Assembly: GCA_945860865.1 (NCBI GenBank)
Contig: CAMARW010000007.1
Span: forward strand, 79,915-143,914
Length of the DNA stretch: 64,000 nt
Source: Chitinophaga pinensis
GTDB taxonomy: Bacteria > Bacteroidota > Bacteroidia > UKL13-3
Reading direction: 5' to 3'
The notes beneath the pieces were generated by a model. That model was given only the letters and a program-made list of their open reading frames with translations, ran no database searches and had not been told where the DNA came from. Numbering within the stretch: position 1 is the stretch's first letter; every line of letters starts with the position of its first letter. The translations under genes and the position numbers were made by a program. This document shows positions 54,195 to 62,320 of this stretch, one piece after another.

Positions 54195-55454
54195 TTATTT
54201 GCCTCTGATAATGATAACTGGGTCTATTTTACTGGCTTTTCTGGCCGGAAAGTACCCTGCAAAATAGGTTGTAATAATGGAGAAAACGCCTCCAATAATA
54301 TAAAACTTTATATCGTAATTAATGGGGTATGTTTTAATGGTAGGTAAAGAGGCTGTTTCAAACGGAATTTGATCTATTAATGCAGATAATCCGAAGCCAG
54401 CAAGTAAGCCCAAACTGCCGCCAAAAAGGCCAATACTTACGGCAATAGAGATGAATATGCTTTTAACATCTGAACCGCTAAAACCCGTTGCTTTGAGGAT
54501 GGCAATAGAGTCCATTTTTTCATAAATCATCATGTTTAAAATGTTGTAAATGCCAAAGCCTGCAACTATTAAAAGGGTTATGCCCACGGTAAAAGAAATG
54601 ATGGTTCTTACTTTGCTGCCGGTTTCAAACTGTGAGTTGGCAGTTTGTATATCTACGGCCTCAATATTTAGTAATTTTCGATACTCTTTTGCCATGTCTG
54701 GCGCCCACAGAATATCCTTTAATTTTATCTGAATATCGGTGATATAATTGTTGCCTTCGCCCATTAATTTTTGGGCAGTTTTAAGGCTGGTATAACTTTG
54801 CACTTTATCAATATCTTGCAAACCCGACCTAAAAAAGCCAACTACTTTTAACTGAATCTTTACGCCTTTGGTGCTGGTAACTTGCACCACATCTCCCACT
54901 TGAACCAGCATGGTTTCTGCAGCACCTTTGCCTAAAATAATGCTATTTGGCGTATTTTGTAAATCTAAAAAATTGCCATCTACCACATAATCGCTAAACT
55001 TAAATAAGCGGTTTTCTTCTACTACGTCTATGCCATTTATTACCCCCGTTAAATCGGTTGTGCCTACTTGGTAAAATCCCTGACTAATAATTTTAGGCGC
55101 CACACCCAATACACGCCCATCAGCCTTTAAGGCCTGCATAATGGCACCCGCACCCTGTATTTGTAGGCCTTTATTGCTGGGCTTTACAGAGTTTATAAAA
55201 TGATGAGAATTTGTTTCCGCAAAGGCAATTTCAACAGGTTGTTGCGCATTGGGTTTTATTTCGTTATAAAGCCTAATATGTGGGGTTCGGTTCAAAATTA
55301 AGCCATCTAATAAATCGTTTAAGCCCGTCATAAACCCCAGCAAAGCCACAAACATGGTAATGCTAAAAGTAACCCCAATAGCAGCCACCAAGGTTTGTTT
55401 CCAACGCGCCAGCAAAAGAGATACAGATATTTCGTATAACAGTTTAAAATTCAT
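54195..55454 (-). CDS. ABC transporter permease (MacB/LolC-like, FtsX domain)
   Basis: A 419-residue protein with one N-terminal helix (about 18-40), a long periplasmic MacB_PCD-like domain (about 45-275), and three C-terminal helices of the FtsX domain. I-Y-N-I-L-N-M-M-I-Y-E-K-M-D-S-I-A-I-L-K-A-T-G is the coupling motif to the ATPase. Such permeases drive export or lipoprotein release by mechanotransmission, without moving the substrate through the membrane. Its partner adaptor is encoded 106 bases upstream across an AT-rich repeat. Confidence 0.9.
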   Translation of the reverse strand: MNFKLLYEISVSLLLARWKQTLVAAIGVTFSITMFVALLGFMTGLNDLLDGLILNRTPHIRLYNEIKPNAQQPVEIAFAETNSHHFINSVKPSNKGLQIQGAGAIMQALKADGRVLGVAPKIISQGFYQVGTTDLTGVINGIDVVEENRLFKFSDYVVDGNFLDLQNTPNSIILGKGAAETMLVQVGDVVQVTSTKGVKIQLKVVGFFRSGLQDIDKVQSYTSLKTAQKLMGEGNNYITDIQIKLKDILWAPDMAKEYRKLLNIEAVDIQTANSQFETGSKVRTIISFTVGITLLIVAGFGIYNILNMMIYEKMDSIAILKATGFSGSDVKSIFISIAVSIGLFGGSLGLLAGFGLSALIDQIPFETASLPTIKTYPINYDIKFYIIGGVFSIITTYFAGYFPARKASKIDPVIIIRGK

Positions 55455-55460
55455 TTTTTT

Positions 55461-55551
55461 GAATTAAGAATTAAGAATTAAGAGTTAAGAATTAAGAGTG
55501 AGTAATTATAATAACTCTTCACTCGTAATTCGTAATTCGTAATTTTTAATT
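55461..55551. repeat. AT-rich tandem repeats between adaptor and permease genes
   Basis: GAATTAA-type units (55461-55499) are followed by a small dyad (GAGTGA/TCACTC) and then a block of CGTAATT units (55523-55551). The last block matches the reverse strand of the repeat at 30722-30754. The repeat splits an otherwise tight three-gene export operon. Confidence 0.8.
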
Positions 55552-55560
55552 AGTAATTAA

Positions 55561-56634
55561 TTAAGGTTTAACAATCACATCAGAAGCATCAATTCCGTTC
55601 AAAATTTCTACCATTTGTAAGTCTTTTAATCCGGTTTGAACCGAAACTTGCTCGCCATTTTCTTTGGTTACCAGGGAGTCGTTTTGGAGGTAATTTCTTG
55701 GAATGAGCAGGGTGTTTTCTTTGCGTTTAACCAAGATGTTTGCTTCAAAGGTTATGTTGGGGTATACCTTGGGCGGACCCACCGTAAAGTTGGCCTCCAC
55801 CAAAAAGGTTTTGTTTTTATCGTTCATAATGGGGCTAATTCTATAAACTCTGGCCTTAAACACATCGCCCTTATAACTATCCATGGTAATAAGCACTTCT
55901 TGGTTCAGGCCAATTTTAAAAATATCGTTTTCATCTACCTGCATTTCCAAAGTAAATAAGCGAGAATCGCCTATGAGGGCTAGGGGAGTTTGGGCGGTAA
56001 CTACCTCACCAACTTTTTTGTTTATTTGGTAGATAGTGCCTTTAAATAAGCTCTTTAACTCATAATCGCTGGCTTGTTTTTGGGTTATTTTTAGGTTATT
56101 TACACTTTGTTTGGCTTGCAATTTTATCAATTTTGCCAATTCATCTCTGCGCACCTTGGCAGATAAGTAGGCGGTTTTGGCATTTTGATAATTCAATTCT
56201 TTTTGCTCCAATTCTACCTGCGTGCCCACCTGTTGTTTGTATAAAGCCAATTGCCTTTGGTACAAACTAGAATCGAGTTTCAATTTATTAAATTGCCAAT
56301 TTACTTGCTGCTCTGCCTCCACCAAACGCGATTGGTTGGCGGCTAAGCTGGCATTTTCTGCGTTTAGCTTAGCGTTATTTTCGCTGTATTGTTGAATTTC
56401 GTTGCTCATTAAAAAGAGCTTAGTACCCGCTTCAACCTCTTCGCCCTCGGCTACAAATATCTTTTCTATTTTGCCATTTACGCCCGCTAATATTTGGTAT
56501 TGTTGGTTGCTTTTAACGGAGCCAGAAGCATACACCGATTCTGTGATGGTTTTTACCACCGGCGAGGTCTTCTCCCTTTTATCTTTACAACCTACCAAGA
56601 TAATACTAAGGAAAAGAATGAAATATTTATACAT
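55561..56634 (-). CDS. Periplasmic adaptor (membrane fusion) lipoprotein of an ABC export system
   Basis: A 357-residue lipoprotein (lipobox I-L-V-G-C16). The HlyD/AcrA-type layout is visible: a barrel-sandwich strand G-V-N-G-K-I-E-K-I-F-V-A-E-G-E-E-V-E-A-G-T-K-L-F, a long coiled-coil hairpin (about 85-185), the return strand L-K-S-L-F-K-G-T-I-Y-Q-I-N-K-K-V-G-E-V-V, and beta-barrel parts. With the permease and ATPase it forms a MacAB-like set that would pass substrates to an outer-membrane exit duct not encoded here. Confidence 0.88.
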   Translation of the reverse strand: MYKYFILFLSIILVGCKDKREKTSPVVKTITESVYASGSVKSNQQYQILAGVNGKIEKIFVAEGEEVEAGTKLFLMSNEIQQYSENNAKLNAENASLAANQSRLVEAEQQVNWQFNKLKLDSSLYQRQLALYKQQVGTQVELEQKELNYQNAKTAYLSAKVRRDELAKLIKLQAKQSVNNLKITQKQASDYELKSLFKGTIYQINKKVGEVVTAQTPLALIGDSRLFTLEMQVDENDIFKIGLNQEVLITMDSYKGDVFKARVYRISPIMNDKNKTFLVEANFTVGPPKVYPNITFEANILVKRKENTLLIPRNYLQNDSLVTKENGEQVSVQTGLKDLQMVEILNGIDASDVIVKP

Positions 56635-56655
56635 AATGGTTTTGTTAATATGCCC

Positions 56656-57717
56656 CTAAATAAGGGCGTCTTCGTGTTTTTTGTTGGCTAATTGTCCGCA
56701 AGCCGCATCAATGTCTTTGCCTCTGCTTCTTCTAACGGTGGCTACCACACCATTTTTTTCGAGATAGGAGCAAAAGGCATCTATCTTGTTGGCATCGGCT
56801 TTTTCAAAAGCGCCATCACCTGTTGGGTTGTATTCTATCACATTTACCTTAGCCGGAAACTGTTTGCAAAAGGCTAGCAATTCTTTGGCATCTTGCAGGC
56901 TTTCGTTAAAATCTTTAAAGGCAATGTACTCAAAGGTAACGCGTTTTTTGGTTTGTTGATGAAAATATTGTAATGCCGCACCTACAGCGGCTAAGCTGTT
57001 ACTTTCATTAATGGGCATAATCATATTTCGCTTCAAATCGTTGGCGGCATGTAAGCTTAAAGCCAGGTTGAACCTAACTTTATCGTCGGCCAATTTCTGA
57101 ATCATTTTAGCGATACCCGCTGTAGAAACTGTGATTCTATCTGCCGCCATGCCTAAACCCTCTTGAGAAGTTATCTTTTCTATACCCGCCAAAACATTAG
57201 CATAATTAAGCAGAGGTTCGCCCATGCCCATAAATACGATATTGGTAAGCGGCTTGCCATAATGCGTTTGCGCCCAGTTTTTAATAGCTACTACTTGGTC
57301 GTATATTTCACCAGCACTTAGGTTACGCTCGCGGTTCATTTTGCCTGTGGCACAAAACTTACAGGTTAAACTGCAACCTACCTGCGAAGATACACAAGCT
57401 GTCATGCGATCATCGGCAGGTATTAGCACACCCTCTACCATAAAACCATCGTGTAAAGTAAACCCACTTTTAATGGTTCCATCTTTACTAATTTGCTTAT
57501 CTACAATTTCTATGGTGTTAATTACATACTGCTCATCTAGCCAGGCCCTGTTTTCTGCGGAGATATTTTTCATACCCGCAAAGCTTGTACACGATTTTTT
57601 CCAAAGCCATTCATATACCTGTTGGCCCCTAAATGCCTTTTCACCCGCAGCAACAAAAGCTTCCTTTAGTTGTGCTAAACTCAGTGTACGAATATCAATT
57701 TTGGCCTTATTGCTCAT
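56656..57717 (-). CDS. rlmN: 23S rRNA/tRNA adenine-C2 methyltransferase RlmN
   Basis: A 353-residue radical-SAM enzyme. C-S-L-T-C-K-F-C-A-T-G-K-M-N-R holds the CxxxCxxC cluster motif. Q-V-G-C supports it, and V-F-M-G-M-G-E-P-L-L-N is the SAM-binding loop. The late R-x-S-R-G-x-D-I-D-A-A-C-G-Q-L carries the resolving cysteine. It methylates C2 of A2503 in 23S rRNA and A37 in some tRNAs. It is the last core-type gene before the accessory region. Confidence 0.96.
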   Translation of the reverse strand: MSNKAKIDIRTLSLAQLKEAFVAAGEKAFRGQQVYEWLWKKSCTSFAGMKNISAENRAWLDEQYVINTIEIVDKQISKDGTIKSGFTLHDGFMVEGVLIPADDRMTACVSSQVGCSLTCKFCATGKMNRERNLSAGEIYDQVVAIKNWAQTHYGKPLTNIVFMGMGEPLLNYANVLAGIEKITSQEGLGMAADRITVSTAGIAKMIQKLADDKVRFNLALSLHAANDLKRNMIMPINESNSLAAVGAALQYFHQQTKKRVTFEYIAFKDFNESLQDAKELLAFCKQFPAKVNVIEYNPTGDGAFEKADANKIDAFCSYLEKNGVVATVRRSRGKDIDAACGQLANKKHEDALI

Positions 57718-58081
57718 TGCTGCGCAAAGATATCAATTCTGTAGGGTCTAGCAAATATGATATTTAGCAATTCATTCAACCCCACAAATATTCAACTAAA
57801 ATGGGTAGCGTTTGTTATTTTAAAACCCTTTCTTTAATTTAGCTGAACCCAAAATTAATGAAACCTATGAAACCCCAATCCCCCAATCAGAACTTCCCCC
57901 TCCAAAAATTTTCGAAAGACATTTGCGCTTATCGAACGGCATATTGCCCAATGGTGCCTGTTTTATGCGGTTTTGAGTGAGTTAGTGGTTATTATACCAA
58001 AGACATATTACCTGACGATTTATCAAAAACAAATTAAAATTTGTAAGTTGTAAAAGCCTTACAAGTTTAAAAAGCAAAAAC
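57718..58081. other. Intergenic region upstream of the recombinase, with a core-site copy
   Basis: 364 bases with no supported gene. It marks the border between conserved chromosome and the cassette region. AGTTAGTGG occurs at 57980-57988, the same 9-mer as at 59217-59225 after the recombinase, so the recombinase gene is bracketed by direct copies of the core. TAGCGTTT at 57806-57813 matches the reverse complement of the site just behind the recombinase (59124-59130 region). It may hold the attI-like site or a relic site; this is inference. Confidence 0.4.
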
Positions 58082-59119
58082 ATGAACTGGGAAGCAAAAC
58101 CTATAAAACACAAAGGCGAAAGTAGAATAGCAGTGTATTTTGAAAAAAATGCCGAATGGATAGCACGTATAAAGAAACAAGATGATGCCCGCTGGAGTCA
58201 ATCGCTAAAAGTTTGGCATTTACCAGATAATGCAGCCAATAGACTGAGGCTTAAACTTGATTTGCCCGTTGTTTTAAGTGAAATACATAAACAAAAAATA
58301 GAACAATTTAAACGATGGCTTAGTTCTAGGCGATACAGTGCAAATACTATCAAAACCTATTCGGATGCCTTACATACATTTTTAAAATACTACCACGATA
58401 AGCCAATAGCACAAATAAGTAACGAAGATGTAATTGCCTTTAACAACGATTATATTTTGAAAAAAAACTTTTCTTCTTCGTTCCAAAATCAGGTTGTGAA
58501 TTCGGTTAAACTGTTTTTTAGAGAAATAGAAGGGTCAGAACTGAATGTTGATTTGGTGCATCGACCTAAAAGGGAAAAGCTGTTACCCAATGTGCTAAGT
58601 ATGGATGAGGTAAAAGAAATATTAGAAGCAACACAAAATTTAAAACATAAAACTATGTTGAGTTTAATATATGCCTGCGGACTAAGAAGTGGTGAATTAT
58701 TAAACTTAATACCCACTCATATAGACAGTAAAAGGGGAGTAATTATAATAAAACAAGCCAAAGGGAAAAAAGACAGGATTGCACCTTTAGGAGATAAAAT
58801 AATAGAAATGCTTAGAAACTATTACGTGACTTTTAAGCCTGAAAAATACTTGTTTGAAGGACAAGCAAAAGGAAATCAATATGATGCGCGAAGCCTACAG
58901 CAAGTTTTAAAACAAAGTTTAGCAAAAACCGCCATAAAAAAACCAGTTACTTTACATTGGTTAAGACATAGCTATGCTACGCATTTATTAGAAAACGGAA
59001 CCGATTTAAGATATATACAAGAAATATTAGGACACAAGAGCAGTAAAACTACTGAAATATACACACATGTAAGCACAAAGAGCATTCAAAAAATTAAATC
59101 TCCTTTTGATAATTTTTAA
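58082..59119 (+). CDS. Tyrosine recombinase (integrase) of an integron-like array
   Basis: A 345-residue site-specific recombinase. An N-terminal DNA-binding extension (about 1-60, with W-S-Q-S-L-K-V-W-H-L-P-D) is followed by a SAM-like core-binding domain (about 70-155) and the catalytic domain (170-345). The full set is present: R202 (A-C-G-L-R-S-G-E-L), the beta-hairpin lysine near 227-230, H292-x-x-R295 (H-W-L-R-H-S-Y-A-T-H-L-L-E), H318 (L-G-H-K-S-S) and Y327. The catalytic wording is XerD/IntI-like. The stretch between the lysine and H292 is short and has no extra helix like the one that marks true IntI. It reads in the same direction as the cassettes and is directly followed by an attC-like site. 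Confidence 0.92.
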   Translation: MNWEAKPIKHKGESRIAVYFEKNAEWIARIKKQDDARWSQSLKVWHLPDNAANRLRLKLDLPVVLSEIHKQKIEQFKRWLSSRRYSANTIKTYSDALHTFLKYYHDKPIAQISNEDVIAFNNDYILKKNFSSSFQNQVVNSVKLFFREIEGSELNVDLVHRPKREKLLPNVLSMDEVKEILEATQNLKHKTMLSLIYACGLRSGELLNLIPTHIDSKRGVIIIKQAKGKKDRIAPLGDKIIEMLRNYYVTFKPEKYLFEGQAKGNQYDARSLQQVLKQSLAKTAIKKPVTLHWLRHSYATHLLENGTDLRYIQEILGHKSSKTTEIYTHVSTKSIQKIKSPFDNF

Positions 59120-59124
59120 AAAAA

Positions 59125-59226
59125 CGCTAACATTGATAAATAAAAAACCGCAAAAGATTAGCGCAAATCTACCCAATTATGGAGAGGTATGCGCTACTTT
59201 GTAGCGGATATATACAAGTTAGTGGC
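59125..59226 (+). repeat. attC-like recombination site 1 (behind the recombinase gene)
   Basis: Layout is 1L CGCTAAC (59125-59131), 2L 59148-59164, a 26-base loop, 2R 59191-59207, then 1R GTTAGTGGC (59218-59226). 2L (CCGC...TAGCGC) pairs with 2R (GCGCTA...GCGG) at 13 of 17 positions. 1L pairs with 1R at six of seven. It starts five bases after the recombinase stop. The right core is also the start of cassette 1. Its arms differ from those of sites 2 and 3. Confidence 0.65.
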
Positions 59227-59249
59227 AAGCTTAAAAAACGACAGACTGA

Positions 59250-60524
59250 ATGATAATACTCATAGACCTTGACGGAACATTGACAGACACGGCTCACGAA
59301 AAGTTCAAGCCATTTAAGGACGGTAAACAGCAAACCGTTCTTTCTGACATTCCGCTAATTCAAGGAGCAAAAGAGTTTATTGCAGACATTCAAGTAAAAG
59401 GACATAAGCCAATTATTATTTCTGACAGTCATCCTGATTATGTAAATTTAATTGCAAAAGAGATTTTTAAAATTCCAGCAGTAAGTCTTACGGACAAACC
59501 AAACATTGAGAAAACTGCGAATTACATTCAATCAAATCAAGACCTCAAAGACCTTTTTGCCAACAAAGACAACTTTATTATGGTTGGCGACAGTTGGCTT
59601 GACATCGAACTTGGACGAAGATTAAATATTACAACAGTCCTAACGAAATTTTATGTAGCTACAAGTATTGAAGAACGTGATGGAATTGGACAAGAACTGA
59701 AACCAATAAAAATGGGTGCAACTTATTATGCCAAAACATTTGAAGATGTAAGCCAAATAATAAGCAATCCAAAGAAAAGCCTATTGGCGTTAGAAGCTAT
59801 CTTTCAAGGCGAAACATCTGATAGTATGGTTAGATTTATTACCCGACATTCAAATGGAAATTTCATCGCATTTAGATGTTTAGCAAGACAAGAAGATGGA
59901 GAGTGCGATAGATTTGCAAGAGCAGACAAATATTATCAAATTGACAATCCTGCAAGGAGCCAAGAATTTATTTCCAAATTAGCACAATCGGTAACTAACT
60001 ACTTGGAGAGAGTTGAAAAATACCCTCAATATAAATGGGATTACTTAACCTATGTTTCTGACAAGAAAACCACAACTCCGCCTAACAAAATGAAGGAGAT
60101 TTTTGAACTTGTAAATTCAAGTTTCAATAAAATCAAATTGTTTGAATGGTCGGAAGATGTTGAAGGTAGTTTAAGAAATCAGCCAAACTATCAAACAAGG
60201 CGTGATTTCATTTCAAAATATTTAAAAACAATCGAAGGAATAGACCTTGAAAACAAAAGTGTTATTGTTATTGATGACCAATTCACATCATCAGCAACGG
60301 CACAAGAAATAGCTCAACAATTGAGAAACAGAGGAGCTAAAAACATACTTTTTATAGCATTATTCTATTTAATTTTACCAATTGAAAGTAAGGTTTGTCC
60401 TAAATGTGGCAAACTTTTAAAAATTAAAATTAAAAAGATAGATGGAACAAAATTTTATTCGTGTTTATTACCAAAATATAGAGGCGATGGATGCGGATAT
60501 ATTGAAAACATTCCAAATCAATGA
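59250..60524 (+). CDS. HAD phosphatase - phosphoribosyltransferase - zinc-ribbon fusion protein (cassette 1)
   Basis: A 424-residue fusion. The HAD domain (about 1-170) opens I-D6-L-D8-G-T-L-T-D and has I-I-S-D-S and M-V-G-D-S-W-L-D-I-E-L-G for the later motifs. A phosphoribosyltransferase-like domain (about 180-380) has V-I-V-I-D-D-Q-F-T-S-S-A-T (338-350), the PRPP-binding signature. The end (383-415) is a zinc ribbon with C383-P-K-C386 and C405/C415, of the topoisomerase C-terminal type. No single known enzyme has this layout. Combined HAD and PRTase enzymes occur in nucleotide-centred stress and conflict systems. The ATG is 32 bases after the cassette core. It overlaps the next gene by four bases. 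Confidence 0.8.
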   Translation: MIILIDLDGTLTDTAHEKFKPFKDGKQQTVLSDIPLIQGAKEFIADIQVKGHKPIIISDSHPDYVNLIAKEIFKIPAVSLTDKPNIEKTANYIQSNQDLKDLFANKDNFIMVGDSWLDIELGRRLNITTVLTKFYVATSIEERDGIGQELKPIKMGATYYAKTFEDVSQIISNPKKSLLALEAIFQGETSDSMVRFITRHSNGNFIAFRCLARQEDGECDRFARADKYYQIDNPARSQEFISKLAQSVTNYLERVEKYPQYKWDYLTYVSDKKTTTPPNKMKEIFELVNSSFNKIKLFEWSEDVEGSLRNQPNYQTRRDFISKYLKTIEGIDLENKSVIVIDDQFTSSATAQEIAQQLRNRGAKNILFIALFYLILPIESKVCPKCGKLLKIKIKKIDGTKFYSCLLPKYRGDGCGYIENIPNQ

Positions 60525-61522
60525 GAGATAATAATAAAATAATAGGAATAATTGCACTGTCTGAATTAAAAGGCATTGGTCCTGCCTTTGTAAAAAAGGT
60601 AGTTTCAAAAAACACCTTTGAAACCACTAACACAATTCAAGAAATTAAAGAAATCATCACAGCCAATAACAAACAGTTTGATGACGACACAATTTATGAA
60701 GCGGTAGAAAGTGCCAAAGACATTGTTTTCAAATGCAAAGAAGAAGGCATTACAATAATAGAATTCACAAGTGTAGACTATCCAACTCTTCTAAAAGAAA
60801 TTAAAGACCCGCCTTCGGTTATTTATTGCAAAGGCAATATTGATTTACTTTACAATAAAACAGTTTGCATCATTGGAACAAGAGAGCCAAACGAAAATGC
60901 TGTGAAAATTTCAGAAAGAATTGGCTCATTTTATTCAAATACAAGTTGGGCAATCTGCAACGGACTTGCAGAAGGAGTTGACAATTTTTCAATTAAATCA
61001 AACGACAAAATTCATAATAAAGTTATTGGCATTTTAGCAGGCGGACTAAACTATAATACTAAAAAAACACTACTTAAAAAGACTGCTGAAAACGCTGAAA
61101 AGACTATTGAAAGTGGCGGACTTCTAATTTCAGAAATGCCACCAGACAAAAAGGAAGACACTTTCACCGTTGTAAAATCTTGCAGAATTCAAGCAGGTCT
61201 TTCTAACGGACTAATTTTAATTCAAAGTTCATTAGACGGTGGTTCACGATTTACGACAAAATCTTTTTGCGAAACTCAAAGACCAATTGCCGTTATAAAT
61301 CCTGTTCAGTCTGACTTTGACTTGCCGACTTATAACGCAAACAAAGAAATTATTCTTAACAGCAAAAAGGGACTTTCTAAATTCACAGAATTAAAAGAAG
61401 ACAAAATACAGACTTCAAAAATATTTGTAATCAAATCAAAAGACGACTACACAGAATTTGAAAATTTAATGACCAACAGACCAAAAAATATTGAACAAAC
61501 AAAGACAACATTATTCGGTTGA
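60521..61522 (+). CDS. DprA-like protein of the SLOG superfamily (cassette 1)
   Basis: A 333-residue protein. A helix-hairpin-helix (L-S-E-L-K-G-I-G-P-A-F-V-K-K, 13-27) precedes a Rossmann domain of the DprA/SMF type: V-C-I-I-G-T-R-E-P (115-123), C-N-G-L-A-E-G-V-D (146-154), L-A-G-G-L-N, L-L-I-S-E-M-P-P, and R-I-Q-A-G-L-S-N-G-L-I-L-I-Q-S-S-L-D-G-G-S-R-F-T. The usual A-A-H of the third block is F-S-I here, and the C-terminal winged helix of house-keeping DprA is absent. It may bind ssDNA or a nucleotide ligand. The four-base overlap with the HAD-PRTase gene shows they act together. A defence or signalling role is inferred. Confidence 0.82.
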   Translation: MRDNNKIIGIIALSELKGIGPAFVKKVVSKNTFETTNTIQEIKEIITANNKQFDDDTIYEAVESAKDIVFKCKEEGITIIEFTSVDYPTLLKEIKDPPSVIYCKGNIDLLYNKTVCIIGTREPNENAVKISERIGSFYSNTSWAICNGLAEGVDNFSIKSNDKIHNKVIGILAGGLNYNTKKTLLKKTAENAEKTIESGGLLISEMPPDKKEDTFTVVKSCRIQAGLSNGLILIQSSLDGGSRFTTKSFCETQRPIAVINPVQSDFDLPTYNANKEIILNSKKGLSKFTELKEDKIQTSKIFVIKSKDDYTEFENLMTNRPKNIEQTKTTLFG

Positions 61523-61535
61523 CAGAAGAAAGCCA

Positions 61536-61671
61536 GCCACTAACACGGGTTTGGCAAAAGTGGCGGTTCCGTGCTCCGCAGACACATTTGTGGTTAATCA
61601 AAATTTAGTTCTCCGCATCAACATTTGTGGTGAAAATCGCCACCTTCGCCAAGCCCGAAACCGTTACCTGC
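61536..61671 (+). repeat. attC-like recombination site 2 (end of cassette 1, start of cassette 2)
   Basis: 1L GCCACTAAC (61536-61544) is the exact reverse complement of the cassette 1 start core GTTAGTGGC (59218-59226). The arms 61546-61555 and 61560-61568 pair with 61648-61657 and 61635-61643 (17 of 19 positions, with a 4x4 internal bulge). The loop is 66 bases. 1R GTTACCTGC (61663-61671) begins cassette 2. The loop holds a 21-base imperfect direct repeat (61574-61594 and 61611-61631, three differences). Confidence 0.75.
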
Positions 61672-61693
61672 AAGGCTAAACAAACAACATACA

Positions 61694-62320
61694 ATGACAC
61701 AAGAAGAACAAATGCAATTGACTTTCAATATTATTAACTCAATTGGAGCATTGGCGACTTTTGGTGCTTTTCTTTTGTTGTTCCGTAAGGACAAAGACAA
61801 GCAAAAACAAATTGACAAGCTAACATCTATAGCTACGGTATTGGACGCACAGAACGACAGCTTGAAAAAACAAAACGACTTGATTGCCCAGCAAGTTGAT
61901 ATTTTCAGAAACACATCTCTTCTTAAACAGCAGGACAACGCATCTATGGTGAAACTTCAAGAGATTGAAGAAAAGAAGTTGAAATTAAGTGTTGCTCCAG
62001 TATTATGGCTTAATGGTGCAGGGACAAGACACACAGGAGAATTACAAATTGACTTGAATAATAAAGGTGAAAGAGCAATTTTAGAAGACTTCATTTTAAA
62101 ATCAGGCGAAATCGAACTACACAGTAAATCCCTTCCATATGACCTTGAAAAAGGTGAAAGACGATACATTTTTGGCAGAGCAAAGAGTAACAAATCAATA
62201 AGTGAATGCGAATATGAAATTGAAGTTTTATATCACGACAAACTGAATAATAAATTTAGTTTGATATTAGCAGGAAAAGGAGCTCACGTAAAAATCAAAT
62301 CAAATAATGAAATCATTTAA
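61694..62320 (+). CDS. Membrane-anchored coiled-coil protein (cassette 2)
   Basis: A 208-residue protein I do not recognise. A short N-terminus leads to one transmembrane segment (about 12-30, I-G-A-L-A-T-F-G-A-F-L-L-L-F). A charged heptad-rich coiled coil follows (about 34-90, ending K-L-Q-E-I-E-E-K-K-L). The beta-rich domain (95-200) has V-A-P-V-L-W-L-N-G-A-G and L-Q-I-D-L-N-N-K-G-E-R-A-I-L. The ATG lies 31 bases after the cassette core. Its last 14 bases overlap the protease gene. It could be a membrane sensor or anchor paired with the protease. Confidence 0.7.
   Translation: MTQEEQMQLTFNIINSIGALATFGAFLLLFRKDKDKQKQIDKLTSIATVLDAQNDSLKKQNDLIAQQVDIFRNTSLLKQQDNASMVKLQEIEEKKLKLSVAPVLWLNGAGTRHTGELQIDLNNKGERAILEDFILKSGEIELHSKSLPYDLEKGERRYIFGRAKSNKSISECEYEIEVLYHDKLNNKFSLILAGKGAHVKIKSNNEII

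Noticed and set aside
60521..61522. House-keeping DprA for natural transformation
   Set aside because: It lies on a cassette, overlaps a HAD-PRTase gene, and lacks the C-terminal winged helix and the usual A-A-H block, so it is treated as a specialised DprA-like protein.
61536..61671. Site 2 as a simple transcription terminator
   Set aside because: The 66-base loop, the lack of a T-run after the stem, the core complementarity to the cassette start and the kinship with site 3 do not fit a terminator.
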